64,000 bases of DNA from Acinetobacter sedimenti (GTDB taxonomy: Bacteria > Pseudomonadota > Gammaproteobacteria > Pseudomonadales > Moraxellaceae). The translations under genes and the position numbers were made by a program. The notes beneath the pieces were generated by a model. That model saw only the letters and a program-made list of their open reading frames with translations. It was not told where the DNA came from and did no database searches. The stretch is taken from NCBI RefSeq assembly GCF_022601685.1, contig NZ_JAKUML010000002.1, positions 124,001-188,000 on the forward strand, written 5' to 3'. This document shows positions 27,274 through 37,178 of the stretch, piece by piece; within the stretch, counting starts at the first letter, position 1; each line of letters starts with the position of its first letter.

Positions 27274-29505
27274 TCAGATATCAAGTAATAATCGCTGTGC
27301 TTTTTGGTAGCCTCGAGGTAAAAGTTTGCCTTTGGTCGCTTTTTTACCCAAATAGGCTTTCAAGTCTTCTCCTTTTAGGCTCAAGAATCGACTACCAACC
27401 TGTATTTTTAACACATCTTCGCTCAAATTCAGAGCAATATGACCAAGTAGTTCATCTTCTTTATCAAGTTGCATCATCTTGTTTCCTTTGCCTTTATTGA
27501 GCTTTGGTAAAGAATCAAGATCTATAATGAGCAATCGACCTTGCTGACTGAGCAATGCCAAATGTGATTTGCCTTGAGCAAACGCAATCGGCATAGTTTT
27601 GAAACCTTCTGTTACAGATAAATAATTTTTACCCGCTTTGGCAGAAGTATCGAGTTGCTTTAACTCAGATAAGAATCCATAGCCCTGCGAGCTTAAAGTC
27701 ACAGTTGCTGCGTCATCTGCGCCCATGATCACTTGGATAAACTGTGCACCAGTCGCAGGATTCAATTTTGAAGTCAGTGGCTCACCTTGCCCTCGTGCCG
27801 ACGGTAAGCCATTTGCCGCCAATGCGTAACTTCGTCCAGTATGGTCAAGCAGATATACTTTTTGATTGGACTTGCCTGTGGTGGAGTCTAAATATTTATC
27901 CCCTGCACGATAGTTGAGCTGCGTGGCATCGACTTCGCCTTTTGCCATACGAATCCAACCTGCCTCAGAGATTACGACGGTGACTGTTTCCGCAGGTGCG
28001 AGGTCAGATTCTTTAATTTGCACTGCGTCTTCACGCAAGACGATTTCAGAGCGACGATCATCACCAAACTTTTTGGCATCTTCTGTCAGCTCTTCGATCA
28101 TGAGTTTTTTCAGTGATTCAGGGTTTTCCAATTGTTCACGAATCACCGCAGCACGCGCCGCCAACTCATCTTGCTCTCTGCGAATTTCCATTTCTTCAAG
28201 GCGTGCTAAATGACGTAGCTTGAGTTCTAAAATCGCTTCGGCTTGAATATCATCAATGCCAAAATGCGCCATCAATACAGGCTTTGGCTTATCTTCTTCA
28301 CGGATAATTTTAATGACGGTATCTATGTCGAGATAGGCGATAAGTAAGCCCGCCAAGATATGTAGGCGTTTTTCGATTTTATTCAGGTGATAACGCAGTC
28401 GGTTGGTAATGGTTTCGGTACGAATCTCAATCCATTCCAGCAGAATCTGACGAATCGACTTGACCTGTGGGCGACCATCCGCACCAATCATATTTAGATT
28501 GACCCGATAACTACTTTCCAAATCCGTCGTGGCAAATAGATGACTCATGATCGCTTCGACATCGACACGATTTGAACGCAGTACGATTACCAAACGCGTT
28601 GGGTTTTTATGGTCAGATTCATCCCGAAGATCAGTAACAAATGGCAACTTTTTCGCTTGCATTTGGTCAGCGATCTGTGTCAATACTTTCGAGCCTGACA
28701 CTTGATAGGGCAGATGCTGAATCACAATTTCGTGTTTATCCGCTTGCTTATCAACCGTATAAACGGCACGCATGCGGTAGCTACCACGTCCAGTGGTTTG
28801 GATTTTTAAGAGTTCTTCAGGGCGAGTAATGATCTCTGCATGGGTCGGTAAATCAGGACCGGGGATAATGGTTTGTAATTTTTCATCGGTTAGATTTTCA
28901 TTTTTAATCAAAGCAATCGTGCCTTTGACCACTTCACGTAGATTGTGCGGTGGAATATCGGTTGCCATACCAACCGCAATCCCTGTCGTACCATTGAGTA
29001 AAATATTCGGTACACGTGCAGGCATGGTGACAGGTTCTTTTAGACTGCCATCAAAGTTGTCTTGCCATTCACAGGTGCCTTGACCAAGTTCACTCAGTAA
29101 CAATTCACTATAATTGGACAATTTGGCTTCGGTATAACGCATCGCTGCGAAAGATTTTGGATCGTCTGGAGATCCCCAGTTGCCTTGACCTTCGATAAAT
29201 GGATAACGATAGCTAAACGGCTGTGCCATCAACACCATCGCTTCATAACATGCGCTATCGCCATGCGGATGATATTTACCGAGCACATCACCGACGGTAC
29301 GAGCAGATTTCTTTGGTTTACCTGAATTTTTTAGCCCAAGTTCGCTCATCGCGTAAACAATTCGACGCTGTACAGGCTTCAGACCATCACTGATATGTGG
29401 CAATGCACGATCCATGATCACGTACATGGCGTAGTTCAAATAGGCTTGTTCGGTAAACTCAGCAACAGAGCGGTTTTCAGTGGCGTGATGGACAAGGCTA
29501 CTCAT
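27274..29505 (-). CDS. parC: DNA topoisomerase IV subunit A
   Basis: 743 residues. With ParE it decatenates daughter chromosomes. The winged-helix/tower core carries the active-site Tyr124 in [11 protein letters not shown], and the C-terminal beta-pinwheel is present but shorter than in GyrA and lacks a clear GyrA box, which supports ParC. In the quinolone-resistance region the residues are S84 and E88 ([12 protein letters not shown]), the wild-type state, so target-based fluoroquinolone resistance at ParC is not predicted. It is followed by a 246-bp gap to fadD. Confidence 0.96.
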   Translation of the reverse strand: MSSLVHHATENRSVAEFTEQAYLNYAMYVIMDRALPHISDGLKPVQRRIVYAMSELGLKNSGKPKKSARTVGDVLGKYHPHGDSACYEAMVLMAQPFSYRYPFIEGQGNWGSPDDPKSFAAMRYTEAKLSNYSELLLSELGQGTCEWQDNFDGSLKEPVTMPARVPNILLNGTTGIAVGMATDIPPHNLREVVKGTIALIKNENLTDEKLQTIIPGPDLPTHAEIITRPEELLKIQTTGRGSYRMRAVYTVDKQADKHEIVIQHLPYQVSGSKVLTQIADQMQAKKLPFVTDLRDESDHKNPTRLVIVLRSNRVDVEAIMSHLFATTDLESSYRVNLNMIGADGRPQVKSIRQILLEWIEIRTETITNRLRYHLNKIEKRLHILAGLLIAYLDIDTVIKIIREEDKPKPVLMAHFGIDDIQAEAILELKLRHLARLEEMEIRREQDELAARAAVIREQLENPESLKKLMIEELTEDAKKFGDDRRSEIVLREDAVQIKESDLAPAETVTVVISEAGWIRMAKGEVDATQLNYRAGDKYLDSTTGKSNQKVYLLDHTGRSYALAANGLPSARGQGEPLTSKLNPATGAQFIQVIMGADDAATVTLSSQGYGFLSELKQLDTSAKAGKNYLSVTEGFKTMPIAFAQGKSHLALLSQQGRLLIIDLDSLPKLNKGKGNKMMQLDKEDELLGHIALNLSEDVLKIQVGSRFLSLKGEDLKAYLGKKATKGKLLPRGYQKAQRLLLDI

Positions 29506-29837
29506 GTGATGGATGTATTCCTAGTGAAATTATTTTATCAATGTTTCGCTATGCTAAATCGCAATGCTTATTTCGGCAAGTGTTATCGAAATGTGCACGA
29601 CAAGCCGTGTCTTTTCTCATTTTAGCCATCTGAAATTTATGAGTGCGCCAAGCGCATCTGCAATCACTGTAATATTTTTTCAGCCTGTATTTTATTTTAG
29701 GCGTATAATCAAGTCACAGCGATGCGCTCAACCACCTTGAGTAAAAAATGTGGTTAACGCATTGATGTTAAAAAGCGTTGTTCTCAAAGATCAACCTTAT
29801 CCCAAGCTATGCGCCAAGATGATAAGGAAAGTAAAAT
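29506..29837. other. 332-bp divergent region parC-thioesterase
   Basis: No gene was seen. A TATAAT at 29704-29709 may be the -10 of the thioesterase promoter. The predicted leader would contain an imperfect hairpin between ATGCGCTCAACCAC (29722-29735) and GTGGTTAACGCAT (29750-29762). No -35 of good quality was found. Confidence 0.4.
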
Positions 29838-30347
29838 ATGTCCCCTCTTGATCCAGTCACTCAAGCCAATCTACAGACCGAGCTTTCAATGTCTGTGTTG
29901 ATGACGCCAGATATGGCAAACTTTGCGGGAAATGTTCACGGCGGTACGATTTTAAGATTGCTTGACCAAGCGGCATTTGCCTGTGCCAGTCAATACAGTG
30001 GTAGCTATGTGGTCACACTTTCCGTCGATCAAGTATTATTTAAAGAACCGATCCATGTCGGAGAATTGGTGACTTTCCTTGCCAGTGTCAACTTTGTTGG
30101 TAAAACTTCAATGGAAATTGGCATCCGTGTCGAAGCGCAAAATATTCAACAACGCACCATTCGCCATACCAATACCTGTTATTTCACGATGGTAGCCGTT
30201 GATGAAAGTCGTAAACCTAAAGCAATTCCGCCTTTAGTCATTGAAAATGCCGTGCAACAATGTCGTTTTGAAGCGGCGGAACACCGTAAGAAAAGCCGTT
30301 TGGAACAAGAAAGCAATCATTTTTCATGTAGTATTTATAAGCAATAA
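29838..30347 (+). CDS. Acyl-CoA thioesterase, hotdog fold (YciA/BFIT-like)
   Basis: 169 residues with an AAGGA SD. The hotdog signature is N-F-A-G-NVHGGTILRLLDQAAFACAS, in which the Asp (LLDQ) is the catalytic residue of YciA-type thioesterases, followed by the strand VDQVLFKEPIHVGELVTFLASV. It hydrolyses acyl-CoA to free acid and CoA; chain-length preference cannot be read from sequence. Single gene ahead of the tRNA-Glu pair. Confidence 0.88.
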   Translation: MSPLDPVTQANLQTELSMSVLMTPDMANFAGNVHGGTILRLLDQAAFACASQYSGSYVVTLSVDQVLFKEPIHVGELVTFLASVNFVGKTSMEIGIRVEAQNIQQRTIRHTNTCYFTMVAVDESRKPKAIPPLVIENAVQQCRFEAAEHRKKSRLEQESNHFSCSIYKQ

Positions 30348-30476
30348 GCATCATTTTTAAATACGGTTGATTTTTGAAAACCCAATGTGTTTTTCAGAAC
30401 GCCAGCACATTGCATAATTCTTAGACAAACACCGTATAAAAATAATGCGATTGGCGATGCAGACTTCTGAAATCGT

Positions 30477-30505
30477 TTGCATCATCAAAGATATGCCATT
30501 ACAAT
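30477..30505 (+). promoter_or_regulatory. Sigma-70 promoter candidate for the tRNA-Glu pair
   Basis: TTGCAT (30477-30482), 17-bp spacer, TACAAT (30500-30505). The predicted start near 30512 gives a 5' leader of about 59 nt to the first tRNA. No other promoter of this quality lies between the thioesterase gene and the tRNA. Confidence 0.5.
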
Positions 30506-30570
30506 GCACCTCGTTCTAAGCAAGCAGATTCATGTCATGTCTTTAATCATGGCAATCTCTTGTACTCTGC

Positions 30571-30646
30571 GTCCCTATCGTCTAGAGGCCTAGGACATCG
30601 CCCTTTCACGGCGGTAACCGGGGTTCGAATCCCCGTAGGGACGCCA
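30571..30646 (+). tRNA. tRNA-Glu (anticodon TTC), copy 1
   Basis: 76 nt with encoded CCA. Acceptor GTCCCTA pairs with TAGGGAC; the anticodon loop CTTTCAC carries TTC; the T arm has GGTTCGAATCC. All four arms fold. Confidence 0.98.
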
Positions 30647-30716
30647 CTTTAATACAGATAAATGATTAAAGTGTTTTAGAAGTTAAATCTTCTAAATCGG
30701 AACATGCCTCATATTA

Positions 30717-30792
30717 GTCCCTATCGTCTAGAGGCCTAGGACATCGCCCTTTCACGGCGGTAACCGGGGTTCGAATCCCCGTAGGGACGCCA
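30717..30792 (+). tRNA. tRNA-Glu (anticodon TTC), copy 2
   Basis: Identical over all 76 nt to the copy 70 bp upstream, again with CCA encoded. The spacer has no promoter or terminator of note, so both are probably processed from one precursor. Confidence 0.98.
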
Positions 30793-30798
30793 AATTCT

Positions 30799-30830
30799 AA
30801 AAAGCCCATATTCTGTGATATGGGCTTTTT
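30799..30830 (+). terminator. Rho-independent terminator of the tRNA-Glu operon
   Basis: AAAAAGCCCATA (30799-30810) pairs with TATGGGCTTTTT (30819-30830). T tracts on both strands; it may also end the convergent gene at 30851. Confidence 0.88.
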
Positions 30831-30850
30831 GCATTATTTGGTTCGAAAAA

Positions 30851-31285
30851 CTATCCACCTATCAATTTCATATCAGACTCATCCCACCAGCGTATATCGG
30901 TAATATCTGAATGATTCTGCAAAATTTGCTCTAGTAGATTTGATAATTTGGTCTGTTGATCTGATATATCAACTTTCTTTAATTTTAGAAATCCTTTGCG
31001 AATGATTGGTTTATGCGGATCCATAAACACCAAAAAACCATTCTCAAATTCTTCATAATGATTACAACACAAATTTAGGTCTTCAAACTCACCACCCAAT
31101 TCAATCCAATAGCCCCAATCTTCCTGCAAAAATCCATAAACATGTACACCACAACGAGTTAATTCTTTTGAAATAAATTCTGCCAGTAAGTAACCCCATA
31201 CTTGTCCATCCCATTCTTCTTTTTCTTTATCCGTAATAGGGAAGCTATCAGAGCGAAACTCGACGTGTGTTTTAATCAGTTCCAT
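30851..31285 (-). CDS. Uncharacterised acidic protein
   Basis: 144 residues, soluble, acidic and rich in Trp/Glu (EEWDGQVWGYLLAEFI, QEDWGYWIELGGEFEDL, DIRWWDESD). No domain was recognised. A pair of Cys lies at NLCCNHYEEFENG. It lies 43 bp downstream of the DUF2726 gene on the same strand and could be co-transcribed with it. Composition is AT-rich, which suggests an accessory gene. It somewhat resembles small immunity-type proteins in size and charge, but there is no evidence for that role. Confidence 0.7.
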   Translation of the reverse strand: MELIKTHVEFRSDSFPITDKEKEEWDGQVWGYLLAEFISKELTRCGVHVYGFLQEDWGYWIELGGEFEDLNLCCNHYEEFENGFLVFMDPHKPIIRKGFLKLKKVDISDQQTKLSNLLEQILQNHSDITDIRWWDESDMKLIGG

Positions 31286-31328
31286 GATTGTTATATTCCT
31301 TATTTATTCACCAAATTTTTAACGTAAA

Positions 31329-31922
31329 TTATTGAGCATTACTCGCTGAACTATTGTTCTCACTTTGTTTTGGTAGATCTTGATCAGTTTGAATAATAAT
31401 CGCATCGCCGATTAATTTGGTTTTTGGTTCTTCAGCTTTAATCTCTTGCGCTATGCTTTCTTGCACGACTTCTTCTCGCTGAATACCAAAATCAATCTTA
31501 ATTTTTTCAATATCAGGGGTGCGTTGATAGCGAATCACTTTATAGCCTGCTTCTGCGATGAGCGCATCTCGTTCGGCATCTTTACCCTCTTTGCCCTTGT
31601 GACTTGAATCATCTAATTCCACGATAGCAACTACATTAAACTTATTGTCCAAAACCACAAAATCAGCAACTTTTCGATTAAATAAGTTTCGTGTGGCATA
31701 GCCTTTTGCAGTCAGAAATGCGTTAAAAGAAACTTGTGCAAGTACGTGATGTTCAGGTAAAGCCTCCTTTAACCGCAAGAATGTCGGCTGTTCATTCATG
31801 GTCAATACACGCTTTGCTTTGATCGGATTGCGTGTGCCACGCTTGTCAAAATTAATTTTCGTGCTTGAAAAGAATGCTCCAATGAGGACAGCTAAAACTA
31901 CAAAGACAATCAACCAAGTCAT
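31329..31922 (-). CDS. Membrane-anchored DUF2726 protein (nuclease-like fold)
   Basis: 197 residues. One N-terminal membrane helix (MTWLIVFVVLAVLIGAFF) is followed by a cytoplasmic DUF2726 domain. The segment KVADFVVLDNKFNVVAIVELDDSSHK ... RDALIAEAGYKVIRY has the D, E-x-D and Lys spacing of PD-(D/E)xK-like folds. The C-terminal 50 residues are charged and low in complexity. SD GGGATAAAGC precedes the ATG. DUF2726 proteins are found alone or fused to other nuclease modules; activity here is inferred only. Confidence 0.8.
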   Translation of the reverse strand: MTWLIVFVVLAVLIGAFFSSTKINFDKRGTRNPIKAKRVLTMNEQPTFLRLKEALPEHHVLAQVSFNAFLTAKGYATRNLFNRKVADFVVLDNKFNVVAIVELDDSSHKGKEGKDAERDALIAEAGYKVIRYQRTPDIEKIKIDFGIQREEVVQESIAQEIKAEEPKTKLIGDAIIIQTDQDLPKQSENNSSASNAQ

Positions 31923-31953
31923 GCTTTATCCCTTTTTCTTATGATGAGGAAAG

Positions 31954-32790
31954 TTAACCCTTCGTCTTCCCAAGTGGACGCCCCATTTGCACCGCACTAT
32001 TGGCTTTGAAATGACTATCCCAATTCACTTTATCTTTTTCAAATAACACGATCGCTGTCGAGCCAAGATAGAATCGACCAAGCTCATCGCCTTTTTCCAA
32101 AGTCATCTCATGCTCTTGTAGCTCGATACGACCGTTTGGCTTAACTTGTCCTGTCGCTACAGTTTCAATGCCTGCAACGATCATCGCCCCAACCAAAACT
32201 ACTGCCATACGTCCAAGCTCAGTATCAAACAAACACACCATGCGCTCATTACGTGCAAATAGTTCTGGGATATTTTCCGCCGTGACTTGATTCACCGAGA
32301 ATAATTCACCTGGGACATACAAGGTTTCCGTCAATTTTCCACCATATGGCATATGTACACGGTGATAGTCTTTGGGTGACAGATACACGGTAATAAATTC
32401 ACCATCTTGAAATGGTTCAGCGAGATTTGGATCAGCGATCAGTTGCTCTACGGTATAGCTTTGCCCTTTGGCTTGGAAAATTTTGCCTTGTTCAATCTTA
32501 CCGAGTTGTGAAATTGCTCCATCGGCAGGACTGACCACATGCTTTGGATTGTGATCAATCGGACGTTGACCGTCTTTGAGCGCACGAGTAAAGAAGGCAT
32601 TAAACGATGGATAACGGCTAATTTCTTCTGCTTCGGCGATCGAGAGATCAATGCCATATTTTTGTTTAAAGGCATAAATCACCGCAGTCTTGAGCAGTGG
32701 TTGCTCACTGGCTGCGATTTTACCCACAAGACGACTGAGTGCATGTTGCGGAATGATTTTCTGTAGACGAATAAATGCTTGATCAATCAT
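31954..32790 (-). CDS. psd: Phosphatidylserine decarboxylase proenzyme
   Basis: 278 residues from the ATG at 32790. Converts phosphatidylserine to phosphatidylethanolamine at the inner membrane. The self-cleavage motif LGST is in [13 protein letters not shown] near the C-terminus and generates the pyruvoyl group. [22 protein letters not shown] and PGELFSVN are conserved family blocks. The frame runs upstream to a TTG at 32874 with an AAAGGAG SD inside the preceding gene, which would add a very basic 28-residue extension and couple translation to the rhodanese gene. Family length favours the inner start, the SD favours the outer one. Confidence 0.93.
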   Translation of the reverse strand: MIDQAFIRLQKIIPQHALSRLVGKIAASEQPLLKTAVIYAFKQKYGIDLSIAEAEEISRYPSFNAFFTRALKDGQRPIDHNPKHVVSPADGAISQLGKIEQGKIFQAKGQSYTVEQLIADPNLAEPFQDGEFITVYLSPKDYHRVHMPYGGKLTETLYVPGELFSVNQVTAENIPELFARNERMVCLFDTELGRMAVVLVGAMIVAGIETVATGQVKPNGRIELQEHEMTLEKGDELGRFYLGSTAIVLFEKDKVNWDSHFKANSAVQMGRPLGKTKG

Positions 32791-32860
32791 GGTTTTAGAC
32801 TTTTTAAATTTGGCTTCTGTTTGCAGATTGCGCTTGGTTTTGGATTTGAATCTTTTCGCA

Positions 32861-33730
32861 TTAGGCTTGTTCAACAGGATGTTCTCCTTTTACTACAGCA
32901 CTGTCCATGCGATTGCCCCACTCACTCCATGCACCATCATAAGCGCGGATATTCCAGTTCAGCAATCGCCCAATGATATAGGCCAAACCTGAACGATGAT
33001 GGGACTGACAATAGACAATCACAGGTTTAGAGAGGTCAAATCCACGTTGTTCCAATTGCTGTTGAATACGTGATAATGGATGCAATTTTAAATGATCTTG
33101 GCGATTAATGGCAGTACTCCATTCGTACCATTTTGCCCCTGTGATATGACCGCCACGGCGTGCAGCCAAGCACACACCGGTATATTCATCTTCAGTTCGG
33201 CAATCCCAAAGTTGTATGCTTTGTGCTGTAATGCTGTGTTCAGCGACGATTTGCGCAAGTTCTTCATATTCAACTTGATCGTCTTGCTTTGCACTTAAAT
33301 CCACTTGGAAAATATCTGCAGTCGGCTCTATTTGATAGTGATCAATCGAAGTCGGCAATCCTGTAGCAAGCCATGCGTGAATGCCACCATTGAGTAAACT
33401 GGTTTGATAAAAACCCGCACAGTGCAGATTCCAAATCAAGCGTCCTGCCCAAGCACCGCCCTCATCATCATAGGCGATGACATGATGATTTGCGGTAATG
33501 CCCAGTCGGTCGAATAAGGCTTGTAATTTTTCCGCTTCGGGTAAGAGTCCTGAAGCAAACTCATGATGGCGCACCAACTCACTTGGACGTACCGAGATGG
33601 CATTGGGCAAATGCAATTGTTCAAACACCGACTCACGACTCAAGTCAACAATCCGAAATTTCGGATCATCTAAAAACGGTGCAAACTGTTCTGGCTCAAC
33701 CAATAAGCCAAACGGCACAACTGCATTCAT
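32861..33730 (-). CDS. Thiosulfate/3-mercaptopyruvate sulfurtransferase (tandem rhodanese)
   Basis: 289 residues with two rhodanese domains. The N-terminal inactive domain covers about 1-140 ([38 protein letters not shown]). The C-terminal active domain has the Cys nucleophile C241 in [15 protein letters not shown]. It transfers sulfane sulfur to cyanide or other thiophiles. The active-loop sequence CQSHHRS is not the plain CRKGVT of thiosulfate sulfurtransferase, so acceptor preference is uncertain. Same strand as psd and pncB. Confidence 0.9.
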   Translation of the reverse strand: MNAVVPFGLLVEPEQFAPFLDDPKFRIVDLSRESVFEQLHLPNAISVRPSELVRHHEFASGLLPEAEKLQALFDRLGITANHHVIAYDDEGGAWAGRLIWNLHCAGFYQTSLLNGGIHAWLATGLPTSIDHYQIEPTADIFQVDLSAKQDDQVEYEELAQIVAEHSITAQSIQLWDCRTEDEYTGVCLAARRGGHITGAKWYEWSTAINRQDHLKLHPLSRIQQQLEQRGFDLSKPVIVYCQSHHRSGLAYIIGRLLNWNIRAYDGAWSEWGNRMDSAVVKGEHPVEQA

Positions 33731-33792
33731 ATTTCTAACCTTTTAATACGACCACGCTGAACAATGAAATCTCACAACAAACGAATATAATA

Positions 33793-35001
33793 TCAACCTT
33801 GAGCATCGGGTATTTCAAATACTTGGCGCAGATAAGCAAGGAACGTATCATTATCAGTCATGGTTTTTCCTGGACTATCCGAGATTTTTGCCACCGACTG
33901 ACCATTGCATTCCACCAATTTTAAGACAATGTTTAATGCTTTTTGTCCCATATCATTGGTTAGATTTGTCCCGATACCAAAGCTGACTTGGAAACGATCT
34001 TTAAAATAGTGATGCAAATCCCACGCCTTTTCTAAATCCAAGCCATCGCTAAAGGTGAGCATCTTGGTACGACTGTCGATTTTCAACTTTTTATAATGTG
34101 CATAGGCTTTGTCGCCCCACTCATACGGGTCGCCACTGTCATGTCGTAGACCATCAAACAGCTTGGCAAAATACAGGTCGAAATCTCGCAAGAAAGCATC
34201 CATACCGACCACATCGGTCAAGGCAATGCCGAGATCACCCCGATATTCTTGCACCCATGCTTCCAGTGCCGCTTTTTGGAAATCTCGCAAACGCACGTCT
34301 AAGGCTTGAAATGCCTGTAGAAATTCATGCGCCATCGTCCCGATCGGGGTGATGCCCAGTTGCATCGCCAGATAGACATTACTGGTACCACGAAGCACAT
34401 TCGGTGCAGCAGCTTTTAAAGTTTCCACCACATGTTTTTGCCACGCATAGCTATAGCGACGACGTGTGCCAAAGTCGGAGACCAAAAATGGTGGCTCGCC
34501 GTTTACTTGTTGATCCGCATAGCTTTTTAAAAGCTCAGCTTTGGCTTGTAGGCGCTTTTCACCTTCGATATGCGCATCGTCCACATCCAAGCGTCGGTAG
34601 TACAATTCATTGACGATTGCGAGCACATAAATTTCAAAGCACATGGCTTGCACCATTGGTCCTTCGATGCGAATCACCAATTCACCATTATCATCGACTG
34701 TGGTTTCGATAAAACGGCGCTTAAGTTGGAACAATTCTAAATAATCAACAAAATCACTTTTGATAAAGCGCCACTGGCGTAAAAACTGTAATTCTTCGGC
34801 ACTAAATTTCAGCGTGCACAGATCGTCCAGCTCTCGGTCTAAGTCTGCTTTTAATTCTCGCAGTGGATAGGCGGCTTCTTTGCTATTGCGACAGCGGAAC
34901 AGGTAGACACTATCTGCTTGCGGGAATTGGTGTAACACCACTTGCAACATGGTGAATTTATACAGATCGGTGTCGAGTAAGGACTGAATAATGCCTGACA
35001 T
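33793..35001 (-). CDS. pncB: Nicotinate phosphoribosyltransferase
   Basis: 402 residues. Converts nicotinate and PRPP to nicotinate mononucleotide in NAD salvage. N-terminal block [21 protein letters not shown], the conserved [11 protein letters not shown], the autophosphorylated-His region [22 protein letters not shown], and [19 protein letters not shown] are all present. Length fits the type I enzyme. Confidence 0.95.
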   Translation of the reverse strand: MSGIIQSLLDTDLYKFTMLQVVLHQFPQADSVYLFRCRNSKEAAYPLRELKADLDRELDDLCTLKFSAEELQFLRQWRFIKSDFVDYLELFQLKRRFIETTVDDNGELVIRIEGPMVQAMCFEIYVLAIVNELYYRRLDVDDAHIEGEKRLQAKAELLKSYADQQVNGEPPFLVSDFGTRRRYSYAWQKHVVETLKAAAPNVLRGTSNVYLAMQLGITPIGTMAHEFLQAFQALDVRLRDFQKAALEAWVQEYRGDLGIALTDVVGMDAFLRDFDLYFAKLFDGLRHDSGDPYEWGDKAYAHYKKLKIDSRTKMLTFSDGLDLEKAWDLHHYFKDRFQVSFGIGTNLTNDMGQKALNIVLKLVECNGQSVAKISDSPGKTMTDNDTFLAYLRQVFEIPDAQG

Positions 35002-35042
35002 AAAGTTTCCAACTCACCTTAATTTCTAAAAAGCTTAAATTC

Positions 35043-35714
35043 TTAAACGCTCATCGCCTTGCCACCGTCAGGGCTTTTTTGCTTGGCACGTTGCAAAGCA
35101 GGACGTTGATTGATTCGGGCGAGATATTTTTCCACATTCGGCAATGACAGTTCGCTTTGACGTGAGCATAAACCTTCTAATGGGAAAATCATTTGAATAT
35201 CGGCAAAGCTAAATTGATCGCCTGCAAAATAGTCATGCTGCGCCAAATGCTGTTCGAGAAAGGCAACATGTTCTTTTAAACGTGGTTTTGAAAATTGTTT
35301 TTGTAATTGTTCACCAATCGCATTGGTGATCGGACGGGCTAGAAACGGCACTTTTTTGCTACCTAACTGACTGACCACCAAAGTAAATACCAACAACGGC
35401 ATTAATGAACCTTCGGCATAATGCATCCAGTAATTATATTGATTGATGCCTTCTGCGCTCTGCGGTTTAAATTGACTGTCCGTATCATATTTGGCTTGTA
35501 GATGATCTAGAATCACAGCGGACTCAGCAACCACTAAACCTTCATCAGTAATCACAGGTGCTTTACCCAGTGGATGTACTTTTTTCAGCTCAGGTGGTGC
35601 AGACATGCTTGGCAAGCGTTTGTAATATTGCATGTCGTAGTCGACGCCCAACTCTTCGAGTGCCCAAAGAATCCGAATCGAACGTGAAAATTGTAAATGG
35701 TGTAGGGTCAGCAT
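35043..35714 (-). CDS. Glutathione S-transferase family protein
   Basis: 223 residues. A thioredoxin-like N-terminal domain (MLTLHHLQFSRSIRILWALEELGVDYDMQYY, with the Ser in SRSIRI at the GSH-activating position, and VAESAVILDHL) precedes an all-helical C-terminal domain (FSFADIQMIFPLEGL). It looks like the bacterial GstB/YibF-type group. Substrate unknown. Confidence 0.88.
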   Translation of the reverse strand: MLTLHHLQFSRSIRILWALEELGVDYDMQYYKRLPSMSAPPELKKVHPLGKAPVITDEGLVVAESAVILDHLQAKYDTDSQFKPQSAEGINQYNYWMHYAEGSLMPLLVFTLVVSQLGSKKVPFLARPITNAIGEQLQKQFSKPRLKEHVAFLEQHLAQHDYFAGDQFSFADIQMIFPLEGLCSRQSELSLPNVEKYLARINQRPALQRAKQKSPDGGKAMSV

Positions 35715-35754
35715 ATTTTTTCCTTATCAATATCCATGAAATTAAATGGTGTGA

Positions 35755-37053
35755 TTACTGATTTTGCTGTGATTGCGTTTGTTGCCAACGACGTTGTTGT
35801 AAACGCTCAGATTCCACTTCTCGCTTATTGAGCGCACGTTGATACAACACTGTACCTTTAAGCTCGGGTGGCAAATAGTCCTGCATGACAAAATGCTCAG
35901 GATAATCATGTGGATAGAGATAATCCACACCATAACCTTGTTGTTTCATCAGTTTGGTCGGTGCATTACGAAGATGAAGTGGTACAGGCAATTGAGCCGT
36001 TTTTTCTGCCAAAGCAAGAGCACGATTAATCGCCATATAGGTACTGTTACTTTTTGCACTGGTTGCCAAATAGACCGCACATTGCCCAAGGACAATGCGA
36101 GCCTCAGGCATACCAATCGCTTGCACCGAACGAAAACACTCGCCTGCCATGAGCAGCGCATTCGGATTGGAGTTGCCGATATCTTCCGAGGCGGCAATCA
36201 ACATGCGCCGTGCAATAAACACAGGGTCTTCGCCACCTTTGAGCATGCGAGCCATCCAGTACAGCGTCGCATCAGGATCACTGCCTCGAATCGACTTGAT
36301 AAAAGCAGAGATCAAATCGTAATGCTGTTCACCTGATTTGTCGTAGCGAGCAATATTCTGTTGAGCGACTTTGACCACTAAAGCATCATTGACTACATTG
36401 TTCTGACGCTCTTCCAAATCTTCCGCAGGAGGTAAAGTACTAGCGACTAAATCAATCAGGTTTAAAGCTTTTCGTGCATCACCAGCGGCAAACTGAATCA
36501 ACGCATCCCATTCATCAATGCGCATCGCACGACTTTTTAAAAATTGATCTTGTGTTAATGCTTGACCAATCAGTTGTTGAATCGCTTCATGATCTAAGGC
36601 ATTCAGCGTATACACCTGACAACGTGACAGAAGCGCACTATTCACTTCAAAAGAAGGATTTTCAGTGGTTGCACCGATTAAAGTAATTTTGCCTTTTTCC
36701 ACTGCGCCGAGGAGCGCATCTTGCTGTGATTTATTAAAGCGATGAATCTCATCAATAAACACTACTGGCGTGAGCAAATCACCACTTTCTGCGATTACTT
36801 CACGGAGCTCTTTCACCCCAGTATTGAGTGCAGATAAGCTAACAAAAGGACGATCGACCGCTTGTGCAAGGAGCAATGCAATGGTGGTTTTCCCCACACC
36901 TGGCGGTCCCCAAAAAATGATTGATGGCAGATGTCCCTGATCAATCATCTGACGTAGAGGCGCACCTTCTCCCAAGAGATGATCTTGTCCGATGATCTCA
37001 TCTAAGCTCCGTGGTCGGATACGTTCGGGTAAAGGAATGGTGCTATTCGACAT
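35755..37053 (-). CDS. rarA: Replication-associated recombination protein RarA (MgsA)
   Basis: 432 residues. AAA+ ATPase of the clamp-loader family that acts at stalled forks. Walker [10 protein letters not shown], Walker [15 protein letters not shown], sensor 1 [23 protein letters not shown], then the tetramerisation domain ([19 protein letters not shown], [22 protein letters not shown]) and the C-terminal YLPPEL block. The end is a Gln-rich tail. The gene is often near lolA or serS in other bacteria; here it precedes the GST gene. Confidence 0.94.
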   Translation of the reverse strand: MSNSTIPLPERIRPRSLDEIIGQDHLLGEGAPLRQMIDQGHLPSIIFWGPPGVGKTTIALLLAQAVDRPFVSLSALNTGVKELREVIAESGDLLTPVVFIDEIHRFNKSQQDALLGAVEKGKITLIGATTENPSFEVNSALLSRCQVYTLNALDHEAIQQLIGQALTQDQFLKSRAMRIDEWDALIQFAAGDARKALNLIDLVASTLPPAEDLEERQNNVVNDALVVKVAQQNIARYDKSGEQHYDLISAFIKSIRGSDPDATLYWMARMLKGGEDPVFIARRMLIAASEDIGNSNPNALLMAGECFRSVQAIGMPEARIVLGQCAVYLATSAKSNSTYMAINRALALAEKTAQLPVPLHLRNAPTKLMKQQGYGVDYLYPHDYPEHFVMQDYLPPELKGTVLYQRALNKREVESERLQQRRWQQTQSQQNQ

Positions 37054-37178
37054 GCAAACTACTCAGGATGATTTTGTCAGGATTGTTGGGCTAAATTCAT
37101 AAAATTGAATATATCCATTGTCAGCGATGACGCAGATATTTACAAACAGTTTCAGCAACTTCCAACAACAAGATTTCA

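Noticed and set aside
30571..30792. The two tRNA-Glu copies as ends of an integrated element
   Set aside because: They are complete 76-nt tRNAs only 70 bp apart with no cargo or integrase, so simple tandem duplication explains them.
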